IMG/VR virus record: IMGVR_UViG_3300025132_000154
Span: 1 to 33,005 of that record
Source of the DNA: a virus
DNA: 33,005 nt
Reading direction: 5' to 3' (one strand)
How positions within the stretch are numbered: position 1 is the stretch's first letter; each line of letters begins with the position of its first letter. The notes under the pieces are model-generated. The model did not search any database and had not been told where the DNA came from. It saw only the letters and a program-made list of their open reading frames with translations. Both the position numbers and the translations under genes were made by a program. Positions 6,231-13,502 of the stretch are shown here, one piece after another.

Positions 6231-6231
6231 G

Positions 6232-6241
6232 TTTATATATA
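6232..6241 (+). promoter_or_regulatory. TATA box candidate TTTATATATA
   Basis: Lies directly after the stop of the zinc-ribbon miniprotein. Transcription would start near 6262, leaving a leader of about 105 nt before ATG 6368. The leader is T/C rich and contains TACCTCCTTT, a Shine-Dalgarno complement. A second T-rich box (CTTTTTCTTTAG, about 6338-6349) sits about 25 nt before the ATG and could be the actual start-proximal box. Confidence 0.4.
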
Positions 6242-6367
6242 CGAAAGTGAAGCCGAGATTGGTCTGCGGTTTTTGGTATTTCCCTGATGTTCGGTTTGCA
6301 TTCATTCTATTACCTCCTTTCCCCGCACGACCACTATCTTTTTCTTTAGTTCTTACCTAGGCGCATT

Positions 6368-6709
6368 ATGGGCGGAGACTTTGAGTTTCAGTTTTGTGAC
6401 TGTTGTAGTCCTGCTGAACTCGCCTTTGAAGTACTAAAAGCAAGGTCAAAGCCTTTTCACGGTTACAATCCTAACAAACATAGTCGCAAAGGTGGCTTAA
6501 ACGCCAAAGGTCGTGCTGCTGCTAAGCGCAAAACAGGCGCAAATCTCAAACCACCTGTTACTACCAAGCCTTCTAAACTCAAACCCGGCGGTAAAAAAGC
6601 GAAGCGTCGCAAGTCTTTCTGTGCTCGCATGAGTGGAGTCAAAGGTCCAACTAGTAAAAAAGGTAAACTAACACCGAAAGGTGCAGCATTGAAAAGGTGG
6701 AATTGCTAA
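6368..6709 (+). CDS. Basic SFCARM-family phage protein with tag-like helix, 113 aa
   Basis: The body belongs to a basic family common in marine phages: GGLNAKGRAAAKRKTGANLK, then KAKRRKSFCARMSGVKGP, then a C-terminal LKRWNC. I recall this as DUF6321, but the number is from memory. The function is unknown; the composition fits DNA or RNA binding. The N-terminus carries a variant tag, PAELAFEVLKARSK (residues 15-28), after a Cys cluster (CDCC). Finding a virus-wide family here with a lineage-specific tag attached supports the idea that the tag is a delivery peptide added to different cargo. The next gene starts at the last base of this one. Confidence 0.7.
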   Translation: MGGDFEFQFCDCCSPAELAFEVLKARSKPFHGYNPNKHSRKGGLNAKGRAAAKRKTGANLKPPVTTKPSKLKPGGKKAKRRKSFCARMSGVKGPTSKKGKLTPKGAALKRWNC

Positions 6710-6900
6710 TGACTGACTGTGATTGTGGACACTGTGTTGGAATAGAAAATGCATTTGATTTTTTGGAAAAGAAGTTGTGCCCGGCAGGTAAAGCAGCAGC
6801 CAAGCGCAAGTTCAAAGTTTATCCATCAGCCTACGCTAATGGTTGGGCGGTGCAATATTGCCGTGGTAAGTTCCGTAAGAAAAAGGGGAAGAAGAAATGA
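6709..6900 (+). CDS. Small basic YPSAYAN-family protein with tag-like helix, 63 aa
   Basis: ATG 6709 is preferred, with AAGGTGG about 8 nt upstream; a GTG at 6697 is in frame. The protein has a Cys-rich start (CDCGHC), a variant tag (GIENAFDFLEKK), and then KFKVYPSAYANGWAVQYCRG followed by a Lys-rich tail. The YPSAYAN...VQYCRGK block is common in phage proteins, usually as part of larger basic proteins. The variant tag lacks the Leu-Leu-Lys core and is the weakest member. The gene overlaps neighbours at both ends, so it is part of one operon. Confidence 0.6.
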   Translation: MTDCDCGHCVGIENAFDFLEKKLCPAGKAAAKRKFKVYPSAYANGWAVQYCRGKFRKKKGKKK

Positions 6901-7106
6901 ATCATGCTTCTATGGAAAAGGCTTGGGCTTTACTCAAGGGTAAAGAAGATGCTCCTAACTATAGAAAGGCCACTGGAGACAAGAAGTGCGGCAATTGTAA
7001 AGCGTGGGACTCATCAAAAACTGACGACCCCATGACTGGCTATTGTGAGTGGTATGACTTTATTTGTAGAGCAGACCATGTATGCGACGCTTGGGCGGGT
7101 GAGTGA
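6897..7106 (+). CDS. Tagged Cys-rich protein, 69 aa
   Basis: Starts MNHASMEKAWALLKGKEDAP, a clear tag variant (EKAWALLK). The body is CGNCKAWD...GYCEWYDFICRADHVCDAW: four to five conserved cysteines in a pattern seen in small phage structural proteins, probably metal-binding. The ATG overlaps the previous TGA (ATGA). The gene is a short tag joined to one compact module, the simplest example of the cargo design in this region. Confidence 0.65.
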   Translation: MNHASMEKAWALLKGKEDAPNYRKATGDKKCGNCKAWDSSKTDDPMTGYCEWYDFICRADHVCDAWAGE

Positions 7107-7637
7107 ATGAATCCGTTTGAATCTGCTTGGTCTGTTCTTAAGGCTCTTCAACCTAGTATGTTAGACTTTGAAGATACGCCAGAAGAAGAAATAAGGCACT
7201 TTCAAACTATGCAACAGATGAATGAAAGATACACTCCTCGTGGTAATACATTAGGCTACGGACCCAGTGGTGCAAAACCCGGTCCCTTTTTTGGCGGTTT
7301 CCCATCCCTTGGTGGAACTAAGATTTATGAAACACAGCCAGATTTACAAGTTCTTGACCTCAATACACAAGCAATGTTTTCTCGTAACCCCGGTGATGCT
7401 CGTAGGCTTAGAGAGCAAGCCGCAGCACTTGAAGCACAACTTAACGCACCGCCCGTTGTTAGTAACGAGCCAAGGGACTTTAATACACCAATGAGCGACG
7501 AAGAATTACAGAGTCTTTTTACTACAATAAGAAGCGCTCAATCAAGAGTACCTTATTCATACCGTCGCAAAACTAACAAACCTGTCACTGACGAAGAAGT
7601 CGCTCGTGAATTGAGAAGAATAAGGGGGTTTAATTGA
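7107..7637 (+). CDS. Tagged protein MNPFESAWSVLKA, 176 aa
   Basis: Starts MNPFESAWSVLKALQPS, a good tag. The ATG follows the previous TGA directly. The body is polar and helical with a Gly/Pro-rich middle and a C-terminal basic segment (YSYRRKTNKPVTDEEVAREL), which could be a small helix-turn-helix-like region. No family is recognised. The inferred cleavage site is VLK|A, matching the residue pattern at other sites. Confidence 0.6.
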   Translation: MNPFESAWSVLKALQPSMLDFEDTPEEEIRHFQTMQQMNERYTPRGNTLGYGPSGAKPGPFFGGFPSLGGTKIYETQPDLQVLDLNTQAMFSRNPGDARRLREQAAALEAQLNAPPVVSNEPRDFNTPMSDEELQSLFTTIRSAQSRVPYSYRRKTNKPVTDEEVARELRRIRGFN

Positions 7638-8455
7638 TGCCAGAGTGCACCTGTCACGATGTTCTTATTGTCAAGAACCTTAACAGGTGGTTTAAAGAAA
7701 AGTGGGTTGATGTTAGTCGTCGAGGCAAAGACGGTAAGCATCCTCCTTGCGGTAGAAGCAAAGCGAAGAAAGGAAGTAAAGGCTATCCAAAATGTCGACC
7801 AAGTGTAAGAGTATCAAGTAAGACTCCAAAGACTTCTGGTTCAATGTCCGAAGGACAAAAGCGAGCAGCGACCAAGCGCAAGCGAGCCAAGAAACAAGGC
7901 GTTGGTGGCAAGCCCACAATTGTCAAATCATTGATATTAGTAAAGCAAAATGGGTTTCCTGAAAACATGCCCGACGCTGCACCAGAGTTGATTAGCGTAG
8001 GTAGTATGCTAGGTGTCGATGCTCCAGAAACTTGCACGATACCCGGTTGTAACAATCCCCCTATGATGAAAGCAAGGTATGCCAACCCGCTAAGAAGTGT
8101 AGATTATACTCATCATATGTGCCCCGAACACGCTATGCAGTATGAGCCAGACCTTGCTCAAGTCTTGGTAAAATCACCAGTAAGTCCAGAGGCTAAGCGT
8201 CATAAGTTAGAGTATGATAAAAAGTATGAATCGACACCTGAGCGTGTAAAATATCGTGAAGAATTAAATCGTGAGCGACGAAGAAGAGGCATTTACGGCA
8301 AGGGTGGCCCTGACATGAGTCATACTAAGCGACACACGCTGGTTGCAGAAGACCCGCACACTAACCGAGCCCGTCATTTCAAGGAAAGAGGTACACTTAA
8401 AAGCGCAAAGCCTATTGACCGGGAGTTGGTTCTCGTTACCACAGGTAGATTGTAA
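7637..8455 (+). CDS. Fused basic phage domains with zinc finger, 272 aa
   Basis: ATG 7637 has AAGGGGG 8 nt upstream; a TTG at 7634 is in frame. Residues 17-85 (RWFKEKWVDVSRRGKDGKHP and following, then YPKCRP, then SEGQKRAATKRKR) match a basic phage family that I recall as DUF5872. A middle zinc finger follows, with Cys133, Cys138, Cys162 and His165. The C-terminal module (about 198-230) contains ERVKYREELNRERRRRGIYG, another block seen in phage proteins. The joints hold hydrophobic-Val-Lys sites: LILVKQ (99-104) and QVLVKS (175-180). These fit cleavage between modules, though they lack the FEQAW part. Function unknown; DNA-binding cargo is likely. Confidence 0.65.
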   Translation: MPECTCHDVLIVKNLNRWFKEKWVDVSRRGKDGKHPPCGRSKAKKGSKGYPKCRPSVRVSSKTPKTSGSMSEGQKRAATKRKRAKKQGVGGKPTIVKSLILVKQNGFPENMPDAAPELISVGSMLGVDAPETCTIPGCNNPPMMKARYANPLRSVDYTHHMCPEHAMQYEPDLAQVLVKSPVSPEAKRHKLEYDKKYESTPERVKYREELNRERRRRGIYGKGGPDMSHTKRHTLVAEDPHTNRARHFKERGTLKSAKPIDRELVLVTTGRL

Positions 8456-8658
8456 TGATGGACTGGTGGAAAGAACTCTTTGAAGAAATGCTACATGTTG
8501 CTTTGTGGAACTTGGGCAAGATAGAGCACCACTGTGATGGTTCTTCGAAAAGTCTCAGTCTATTGATGGAGGCTGCCGACCATTATCAATTTATCCAACA
8601 GGCTTATGATGAGTGGTGTCGTGCGAATGAACATGTCGGAATCATCATATGCGATTGA
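8455..8658 (+). CDS. Small helical protein, 67 aa
   Basis: Two ATG codons (8455, 8458) follow a GGTAG sequence. The protein starts MMDWWKELFEEMLHVALWNL, an amphipathic and Trp-rich helix, and continues helical. There is no tag and no membrane segment of convincing length. It overlaps the next gene by about 32 bp in another frame. Function not recognised. Confidence 0.5.
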   Translation: MMDWWKELFEEMLHVALWNLGKIEHHCDGSSKSLSLLMEAADHYQFIQQAYDEWCRANEHVGIIICD

Positions 8659-9886
8659 TTCTGCATGGTCGTTGTTACAAAACGACGACAAGATAGAAAA
8701 AGTTGTTCCTCTAATTCCCTTGGCAGTCGGAACAGGTTTTGGTTTATTAGGTGCTTATAGCGGTGCTGGTGGTAGATTTTTTAATCCAGAAACTGGTAGG
8801 TTAGACCCCGGAATACATGCAAATGCTGCTCTTCATGACCCTTTTACTGGTGGTATACTTATGGACCACGAACTAGGTAGTTCTGGGAGAAGTAGACTTG
8901 CAGGTGGTGCTTTCGGTGCACTTCAAGGTCTTAATCCACTTGCTATTACAGGGGGGATTGCCAGAGGTACAAGAAGTGCTGTTGGCTTAAGTCGAGCACA
9001 ACGAGCACAAAGAGCAGCAGACAAAGCCAAGACTGCACAAGCGGCATCAACAAGAGCCGCAGCAGATGCGAGAGGGGCTGTTCAAAATCGAATGGCTGCT
9101 CGTGCCCAGCGTGACGAACTTTTAGATTTACAAGGTTCAGGTGGTGTAGCAATTGACCAAAATCAATTAAACAGTTTAAACCAAAGCGTTGCTTCTCGTG
9201 CACCAGAGGCTAAATTTGAATTGGCACAGCAGGCCGCTAAACAAAGCCGCAAAGCAGGTAAAAAAGCCAGTAGATTAGACGAGATTAAAAACCAACCTAC
9301 TGCTTATCAGCAATACGGTACAGCAGCCAGAGTCCCTCAAGTTATAGGGCAAGGTATACAACAAGGCGTTCCTGAATTAGCCCTTGCCGCTGTTGCACCA
9401 TTCGTACAAGGCGCTCTACCTAGTGCAGGTGGTGTAGATACATCTGGTTACGGTACATCATCAGCCGGGGCAACCGGCGCAACTAATACTCCAGTCTTGG
9501 GTAACCAAGACCCCACCCGAAGAAAAGAAATATGGCAGGGTAAAGAATGGAGTAAAGGTGGTACGGCAGTGGCTACTGGAGAAGAAATGAACATTGCCAA
9601 CAGATTACTAAAGAGTGATAATATGTTTGAAAATAGATTAGGAAACGAAATGATGAACGATGTTAAGTACAGAATACACAAGTCTAACTGCGGCACTGAA
9701 CTTAAAGCAGAATGCCCAGCGTGTGGTAAGAAAGACTGTGTAGGTAAAGCCCATTGTATGACAAAAGCCGATGATAAGAAGAAACCTGCTCATGGTATGG
9801 TTATTGTAATCGGCTCAAAAGCCGGACCCGGCCCATCAAAAGATGGCAAAAGACAGAAACTTGATTCTGAAAAGAAAGAAGATTAA
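8627..9886 (+). CDS. Tagged Ala-rich virion-type protein with C-terminal zinc ribbon, 419 aa
   Basis: ATG 8627 gives MNMSESSYAIDSAWSLLQND, a tag variant with Gln in place of the final Lys. Then follow Gly-rich hydrophobic segments (VVPLIPLAVGTGFGLLGAYS and about residues 250-275), an Ala/Arg-rich coiled coil, and the internal tag TGEEMNIANRLLKS (317-330). A C-terminal Cys cluster, NCGTELKAECPACGKKDC, looks like a zinc ribbon. Membrane-active segments plus Ala-rich coils resemble ejected internal virion proteins of tailed phages. If the internal tag is cut, the zinc-ribbon part (about 90 aa) is freed. It is the last gene before a hairpin structure and ends the cargo block. Confidence 0.6.
   Translation: MNMSESSYAIDSAWSLLQNDDKIEKVVPLIPLAVGTGFGLLGAYSGAGGRFFNPETGRLDPGIHANAALHDPFTGGILMDHELGSSGRSRLAGGAFGALQGLNPLAITGGIARGTRSAVGLSRAQRAQRAADKAKTAQAASTRAAADARGAVQNRMAARAQRDELLDLQGSGGVAIDQNQLNSLNQSVASRAPEAKFELAQQAAKQSRKAGKKASRLDEIKNQPTAYQQYGTAARVPQVIGQGIQQGVPELALAAVAPFVQGALPSAGGVDTSGYGTSSAGATGATNTPVLGNQDPTRRKEIWQGKEWSKGGTAVATGEEMNIANRLLKSDNMFENRLGNEMMNDVKYRIHKSNCGTELKAECPACGKKDCVGKAHCMTKADDKKKPAHGMVIVIGSKAGPGPSKDGKRQKLDSEKKED
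9575..9613 (+). other. Internal tag TGEEMNIANRLLK
   Basis: Codes residues 317-329 of the preceding Ala-rich protein. It aligns with TGEPMNLAFRLLK at 2214-2252, with identical TGE, M, N, A, R, LLK. It separates the hydrophobic/coiled-coil part from the zinc-ribbon tail. Confidence 0.6.
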
Positions 9887-9897
9887 TTTCAAGACAT

Positions 9898-9955
9898 ATT
9901 AGTGCATAGCACTAATGGGTCGGAGGGTGCAACCCTCTCGCAAACTTCGACCCAT
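9898..9955. terminator. Two adjoining hairpins after the cargo block
   Basis: ATTAGTGC/GCACTAAT form a perfect 8-bp hairpin with loop ATA (9898-9916). Overlapping its end, ATGGGTCG (9915-9922) pairs with CGACCCAT (9948-9955) and encloses a second 6-bp hairpin GAGGGT/ACCCTC (9923-9937). A T-rich stretch (TCTTATTTTAGTTATA) follows. Being intergenic and between two operons, a terminator or 3' stability element is the simplest reading. A small structured RNA or a protein-binding site are alternatives. Confidence 0.5.
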
Positions 9956-9991
9956 CTTATTTTAGTTATACTTAAAATTTTATAGTATCAC

Positions 9992-9999
9992 TTTATTTA
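9992..9999 (+). promoter_or_regulatory. Probable promoter of the morphogenesis operon
   Basis: TTTATTTA is centred about 33 nt before ATG 10029, in an A/T-rich intergenic stretch after the hairpins. Transcription would begin near 10021. No other gap of this size precedes the head genes on this strand, so it is the most likely start of the block. Confidence 0.45.
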
Positions 10000-10028
10000 T
10001 GATATCAAAGGTGGACTGACTGAGAGGG

Positions 10029-10589
10029 ATGACCGTGGAAGCCAATCGTGAGCACGACCAAGCAGAGATTAGATTGATGGGTCTTATATTGACCCAAGCA
10101 GTGAGTATAGGTATAGCAGTGGGCGTTTTTGACGCTGAACTGTGGATAGATTTAGACAATCCGACAACAAATGGTGTCACTTATGCAATGGCAGCGTTTG
10201 CTGTACAGGGCTTGGCGTATTATTTGTTTAAGATGTTCTTTCAACAAGGTATGGATGAAAGAGCAAGAATGGCAGCCCAAGAAAGAGAGCGTAGAAACCG
10301 ATATAGAAGTATGGAATTTAGTTTTGACCGTAGGCGACAAGATATGGAAATGCGTATGCAAGAAGCCCAGTTAGAGACTGAACTCAAGTGGATGGAAGAG
10401 CATCCGGGCGAAACGCCGCCTTGGATTGAGGCTAGAATGTATGGTAAGGAATATAGCAGTGCTGAGTTTGTTCCAGAAACACCTAAGCCAAAAAATCCAC
10501 TGACATTGGGTGTTAACTTTTCAGAAGATAATAAAGAAGCATCTGGTAGAGTTAGAGGCTCTGATGGGAAATTTAAGAGAAAGGAGTGA
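10029..10589 (+). CDS. Two-span membrane protein with basic/acidic coiled coil, 186 aa
   Basis: Two hydrophobic helices (LMGLILTQAVSIGIAVGVF, about 16-34, and MAAFAVQGLAYYLFKMFF, about 54-71) are followed by a long charged helix (about 75-130) and a polar tail. ATG 10029 is 8 nt after the inferred transcription start; GTG 10035 is an alternative. It is the first gene of a set of small membrane proteins around a GTPase. No family is recognised. A membrane-attached virion or egress factor is possible. Confidence 0.6.
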   Translation: MTVEANREHDQAEIRLMGLILTQAVSIGIAVGVFDAELWIDLDNPTTNGVTYAMAAFAVQGLAYYLFKMFFQQGMDERARMAAQERERRNRYRSMEFSFDRRRQDMEMRMQEAQLETELKWMEEHPGETPPWIEARMYGKEYSSAEFVPETPKPKNPLTLGVNFSEDNKEASGRVRGSDGKFKRKE

Positions 10590-10595
10590 ACCTAA

Positions 10596-10844
10596 GTGGG
10601 TCGTATCTTCAAGACTCCCAGCGACGATGCCGTTGAGGAAACCTTGAGGAGCATGCACATAGCAAACACTGTAGATGTGGCTTATGAAAGGGGTATGGGT
10701 TGGGTTAAGGTAGTTATTTTTTCTACGGCAACAGCCTTTACCATCAGCGCATTTGAATATTATACCGATTGGAACCTATGGGAGTCCAGTGGTAATTGGT
10801 TGAAAGAAAAGTTACAGAGTTGGTCTAATTCTATATTTGATTGA
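10596..10844 (+). CDS. Small membrane protein with GTG start, 82 aa
   Basis: GTG 10596 is supported by GGAGTGA ending 6 nt upstream; there is no ATG near the start. One membrane helix (WVKVVIFSTATAFTISAFEY) lies in the middle, followed by an aromatic segment (YTDWNLWESSGNWL). It sits between the two-span membrane protein and the GTPase with short gaps, so a joint function at the membrane is likely. Not recognised otherwise. Confidence 0.6.
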   Translation: MGRIFKTPSDDAVEETLRSMHIANTVDVAYERGMGWVKVVIFSTATAFTISAFEYYTDWNLWESSGNWLKEKLQSWSNSIFD

Positions 10845-10853
10845 GGTATTATT

Positions 10854-11573
10854 ATGTCGGCACTAGGTGGTTCTGCTCTTGTTGGTGGTGTAGTATTTGC
10901 TAAAGAGTTGTGGCATTACTGGAAACCAAGGAAGGTCGGCGTGTATGGACCTACTACGGTAGGTAAAACTACACTGGATAGGTATATGACTACGCCGGGA
11001 GAGATGGAAGAGATACCTTTAGCAGACAGAACTAAGCATTTCAAAGTACCCGGTATCAATCGTTTCTTATTACCTAGACCAAGTAGGAAGCGTGTCACCT
11101 ACAAAGGTGATACAAGAGTAGTTTATTCTTCTGATATTGGCGGTGAAGAGCGTTTTTGGAACTTGTGGGTAGATGATATGGTTAATCGACAGGTGGAAGC
11201 AGTGGTATTTTTATTTGACCATCGCAGTAGCAAAGGTGGTGACGAGGCTGTGCAGGCTGTTGGTGGATTCAAATACCTTGTAGATGCAATATTACACCGG
11301 CAATATCGCTATCGTAAGTTCAAGGCTTGGTTTAAAGGTAAAAAATATGCACCTAAATTGATAATGTTGGTCGCAAATAAGGCTGACCAGTGGTGGGATG
11401 ACCAAGCAAATGTCCTTTGGCAGCAGCAAAGATTGGGCGAACACAGGATATTTGACCCTTTTAGAGAGGATTTGGTTAGACTTCAAAAGGCCGGAGTACC
11501 AACAAAGCGTGGTATGATGGCAACGAAAATAGGTTGGAATGTAGAAAATACAATGTTAGATTTACTTAGTTAG
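10854..11573 (+). CDS. Ras/Arf-like small GTPase, 239 aa
   Basis: G1 (P-loop) is GPTTVGKTT at residues 32-40, G3 is DIGGEERFW at 94-102, and G4 is NKAD at 175-178 in a strand-loop context (KLIMLVANKAD). The DxGG form of G3 is typical of Arf/Sar/SRbeta-type GTPases rather than Era/TrmE types. An additional N-terminal hydrophobic stretch (residues 7-20) may touch the membrane. Neighbours are small membrane proteins and Zn-finger proteins. Such a GTPase is not a usual head gene of tailed viruses. It may control assembly or a membrane process in the host; both are inference. Confidence 0.7.
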   Translation: MSALGGSALVGGVVFAKELWHYWKPRKVGVYGPTTVGKTTLDRYMTTPGEMEEIPLADRTKHFKVPGINRFLLPRPSRKRVTYKGDTRVVYSSDIGGEERFWNLWVDDMVNRQVEAVVFLFDHRSSKGGDEAVQAVGGFKYLVDAILHRQYRYRKFKAWFKGKKYAPKLIMLVANKADQWWDDQANVLWQQQRLGEHRIFDPFREDLVRLQKAGVPTKRGMMATKIGWNVENTMLDLLS

Positions 11574-11581
11574 GTGATAAT

Positions 11582-12607
11582 GTGAATAATTGGGGATTTG
11601 GAGGATATGGAAGAGTGCCACAAGGCGATGTGAACTTAGCAAATATGAGTCAGGCTCATTTAGCAGCATTAGGGCAACAGGGTAACGCTAGTCATGAGCA
11701 ATTACTTGAAATGCAGGCTGCTCAACAAGGTATGAAAGATGTGGCTGTCAAACAAAATATCGAAGTACCAAAGGTCAACTTTTACCCAAGTAGGCATCCT
11801 GACCCAAGAAAGGCAAGAAAGCAGGATATTAAACAGGCTAGAAAATTATTAACGCCAACAAAGCGGGCTTGGTATAACCCTGTCAGGTGGGTATGGGGTC
11901 GAAAGTACCGATACAACAGGCAAAGTAACTTGTGTGTAGTTGATGGATGCAATTGCGAAGAACTCATCAAGTACGATAACCTGTATGCTAAGATTACTGA
12001 TGAAGAAAGCGGTCAAAGTTTGTGGGATTTGTATTGGAGAAACCCAGTAACGCAGACTCCAGAGCCATTCGTTGCTAGAGAACAGGTCACCAATGGTAGA
12101 AAAATGAAGGGCACATACTGTCCTGAGCATCTTCATTTGTATCATCTACTGTGTAAGTGGGAATTAGAAGCAGATAAAGACCATAACAAGACCAGAACTG
12201 GACTTAAAGAAATGATGAAAAAAGGAGTATCTACAGTAGCAGTGCCAATTTCTATAGTCAAAAAGAAAGACAACACCCCGGAGTTCCTAAAAAAATACGA
12301 GCCTTTCTTCATGGAACTAGAAAAAGATTCTAAGACGCAATCCGGTATCAGTTTGATACATTACAAAAATCCAGAAACTGGAATCAACGACATAACCGCT
12401 ATATATTTTGATTTGAGACTGTTTCAGAAAGAAATGTTAGCAGCCAACCCTCAACTCAGTGATGCGATTGCTAATTTAGGAATTACTCAGAATGTCGCCC
12501 CAAGTGCCGGAGGCTCGCTTGGTATGGCAGTAAATAACACAACCAATGGTGTTATCAATCAAAACACCTTGGAACAATCAGAACAGATGAGCCTCCCTCA
12601 ACAATAG
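11582..12607 (+). CDS. Zn-finger protein of the GTPase operon, 341 aa
   Basis: GTG 11582 follows GGTGAT by a few bases. After a Gln/Ala-rich start (about 1-60) comes a basic region (RKLLTPTKRAWYNPVRWVW). A metal site follows: CVVDGCNC at about 119-126 and CPEHLHLYHLLC some 60 residues later. The C-terminal half is helical and charged, with a Gly/Asn-rich tail. The Cx4CxC...CPEH layout recalls the finger in the 7637-8455 protein (CTIPGC...CPEH). No family is recognised. It probably works with the adjacent GTPase or belongs to the head. Confidence 0.6.
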   Translation: MNNWGFGGYGRVPQGDVNLANMSQAHLAALGQQGNASHEQLLEMQAAQQGMKDVAVKQNIEVPKVNFYPSRHPDPRKARKQDIKQARKLLTPTKRAWYNPVRWVWGRKYRYNRQSNLCVVDGCNCEELIKYDNLYAKITDEESGQSLWDLYWRNPVTQTPEPFVAREQVTNGRKMKGTYCPEHLHLYHLLCKWELEADKDHNKTRTGLKEMMKKGVSTVAVPISIVKKKDNTPEFLKKYEPFFMELEKDSKTQSGISLIHYKNPETGINDITAIYFDLRLFQKEMLAANPQLSDAIANLGITQNVAPSAGGSLGMAVNNTTNGVINQNTLEQSEQMSLPQQ

Positions 12608-12615
12608 GTGATACA

Positions 12616-13260
12616 ATGGGATTATTCGGAAACAATCAGCAAAGCAGCGGAACACTAAACTTAGGTGTAGGTCAACCGGGACAAATGCCTGTACAGGGTC
12701 AGACCCAAAATCCATTTGCTCCACAAGGCGGAATGATGCAGCAGGCTGCTCAAAATCCCTTTATGTCAGGTATGATGGGTGGCGCTGGTATGCAACAAGG
12801 TATGATGGGTCAGCCTATGATGCCTCCAAGTGAAACTGATATACTACTGGCTTTGATGAAGAGTCTTGCCCCTGCTGACCGATTTATTGTCGGTGCACAG
12901 ATGCAAACTCTTCTACAGTTACTTAATGACTTAGTTAGTTTTTCAGTCCTAGAGATACTGAAAAATGCCAAGTTTGTTATTGACGAAGAGGGCGGTACTA
13001 TGCAGATGGATGTGACAAGTCTACCTCAGAATCTACAGACTATGAGTGGAGAGAATGTGTCTAACCAATTCAATGCCCTCAAAATGACAAGCCAACAAAA
13101 TATACAGAATGCTGAGATGCAACAACAGCAGATTGCAGCAATGGCACAGCAGTCTATGATGGGAGGTGCTTTGAACGCTGCTTTACAAGATGAAGGGTTC
13201 ATGAACAGAGCAGGTACTGCTGCGGGTAGTTTCATGGGTAGAATGATGGGGATGAGATAA
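12616..13260 (+). CDS. Met/Gln/Gly-rich protein, 214 aa
   Basis: GGTGAT precedes ATG 12616. Residues 20-75 are low-complexity Met, Gln and Gly with NPF repeated (QNPFAPQGGMM, QNPFMSGMM). A structured middle with helices (DRFIVGAQMQTLLQLLNDL) follows, then a Gln-rich C-terminus ending GRMMGMR. The Met/Gly-rich style is also seen in the portal C-terminus (GGMPPGGMPMGG). This suggests a flexible particle or membrane-contact protein, but no function is known. It overlaps the next gene by one base (TAATG). Confidence 0.6.
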   Translation: MGLFGNNQQSSGTLNLGVGQPGQMPVQGQTQNPFAPQGGMMQQAAQNPFMSGMMGGAGMQQGMMGQPMMPPSETDILLALMKSLAPADRFIVGAQMQTLLQLLNDLVSFSVLEILKNAKFVIDEEGGTMQMDVTSLPQNLQTMSGENVSNQFNALKMTSQQNIQNAEMQQQQIAAMAQQSMMGGALNAALQDEGFMNRAGTAAGSFMGRMMGMR

Positions 13261-13502
13261 TGATAGACAATAATCCACTTTACAACATTTCAAGTTCGGC
13301 TATGAGTATATTTTCACCAGTCAAGAGCGTAATCATTGACATGGTTATGGTTCAGTTACTAGCAATTATAGTTACTCTTGGACTTATATTAGTCACCGGT
13401 GCTGATAATCTAAGTAGTGACACTATGGCTTACTTAGTGGCTGGTTTGTTCGGCGCTTTCTTTATGCTCGGTGGTATCTACAGTAGAATCTCCAGCATCT
13501 AG
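13260..13502 (+). CDS. Two-span membrane protein, 80 aa
   Basis: Two membrane helices are clear: VMVQLLAIIVTLGLILVTG (about 29-47) and YLVAGLFGAFFMLGGIYS (about 59-76). The TAATG overlap couples it to the Met-rich gene. Two-span hydrophobic proteins at such places are often holins, but without a neighbouring endolysin that is only a guess. Its last 69 bases overlap the convergent gene on the other strand. Confidence 0.6.
   Translation: MIDNNPLYNISSSAMSIFSPVKSVIIDMVMVQLLAIIVTLGLILVTGADNLSSDTMAYLVAGLFGAFFMLGGIYSRISSI

Noticed and set aside
6287-6349. 20-codon ORF in the leader before gene 6368 (leader peptide)
   Set aside because: No ribosome-binding site and no regulatory residue pattern; chance ORF is likely.
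7783-8085. Leftward 100-residue ORF inside the 7637-8455 gene
   Set aside because: Lies antisense to clearly conserved protein blocks (basic domain and zinc finger); hydrophobic composition is typical of a shadow frame.
13260-13502. Holin call for the two-span membrane protein
   Set aside because: Only topology supports it; no endolysin or other lysis gene is visible nearby.
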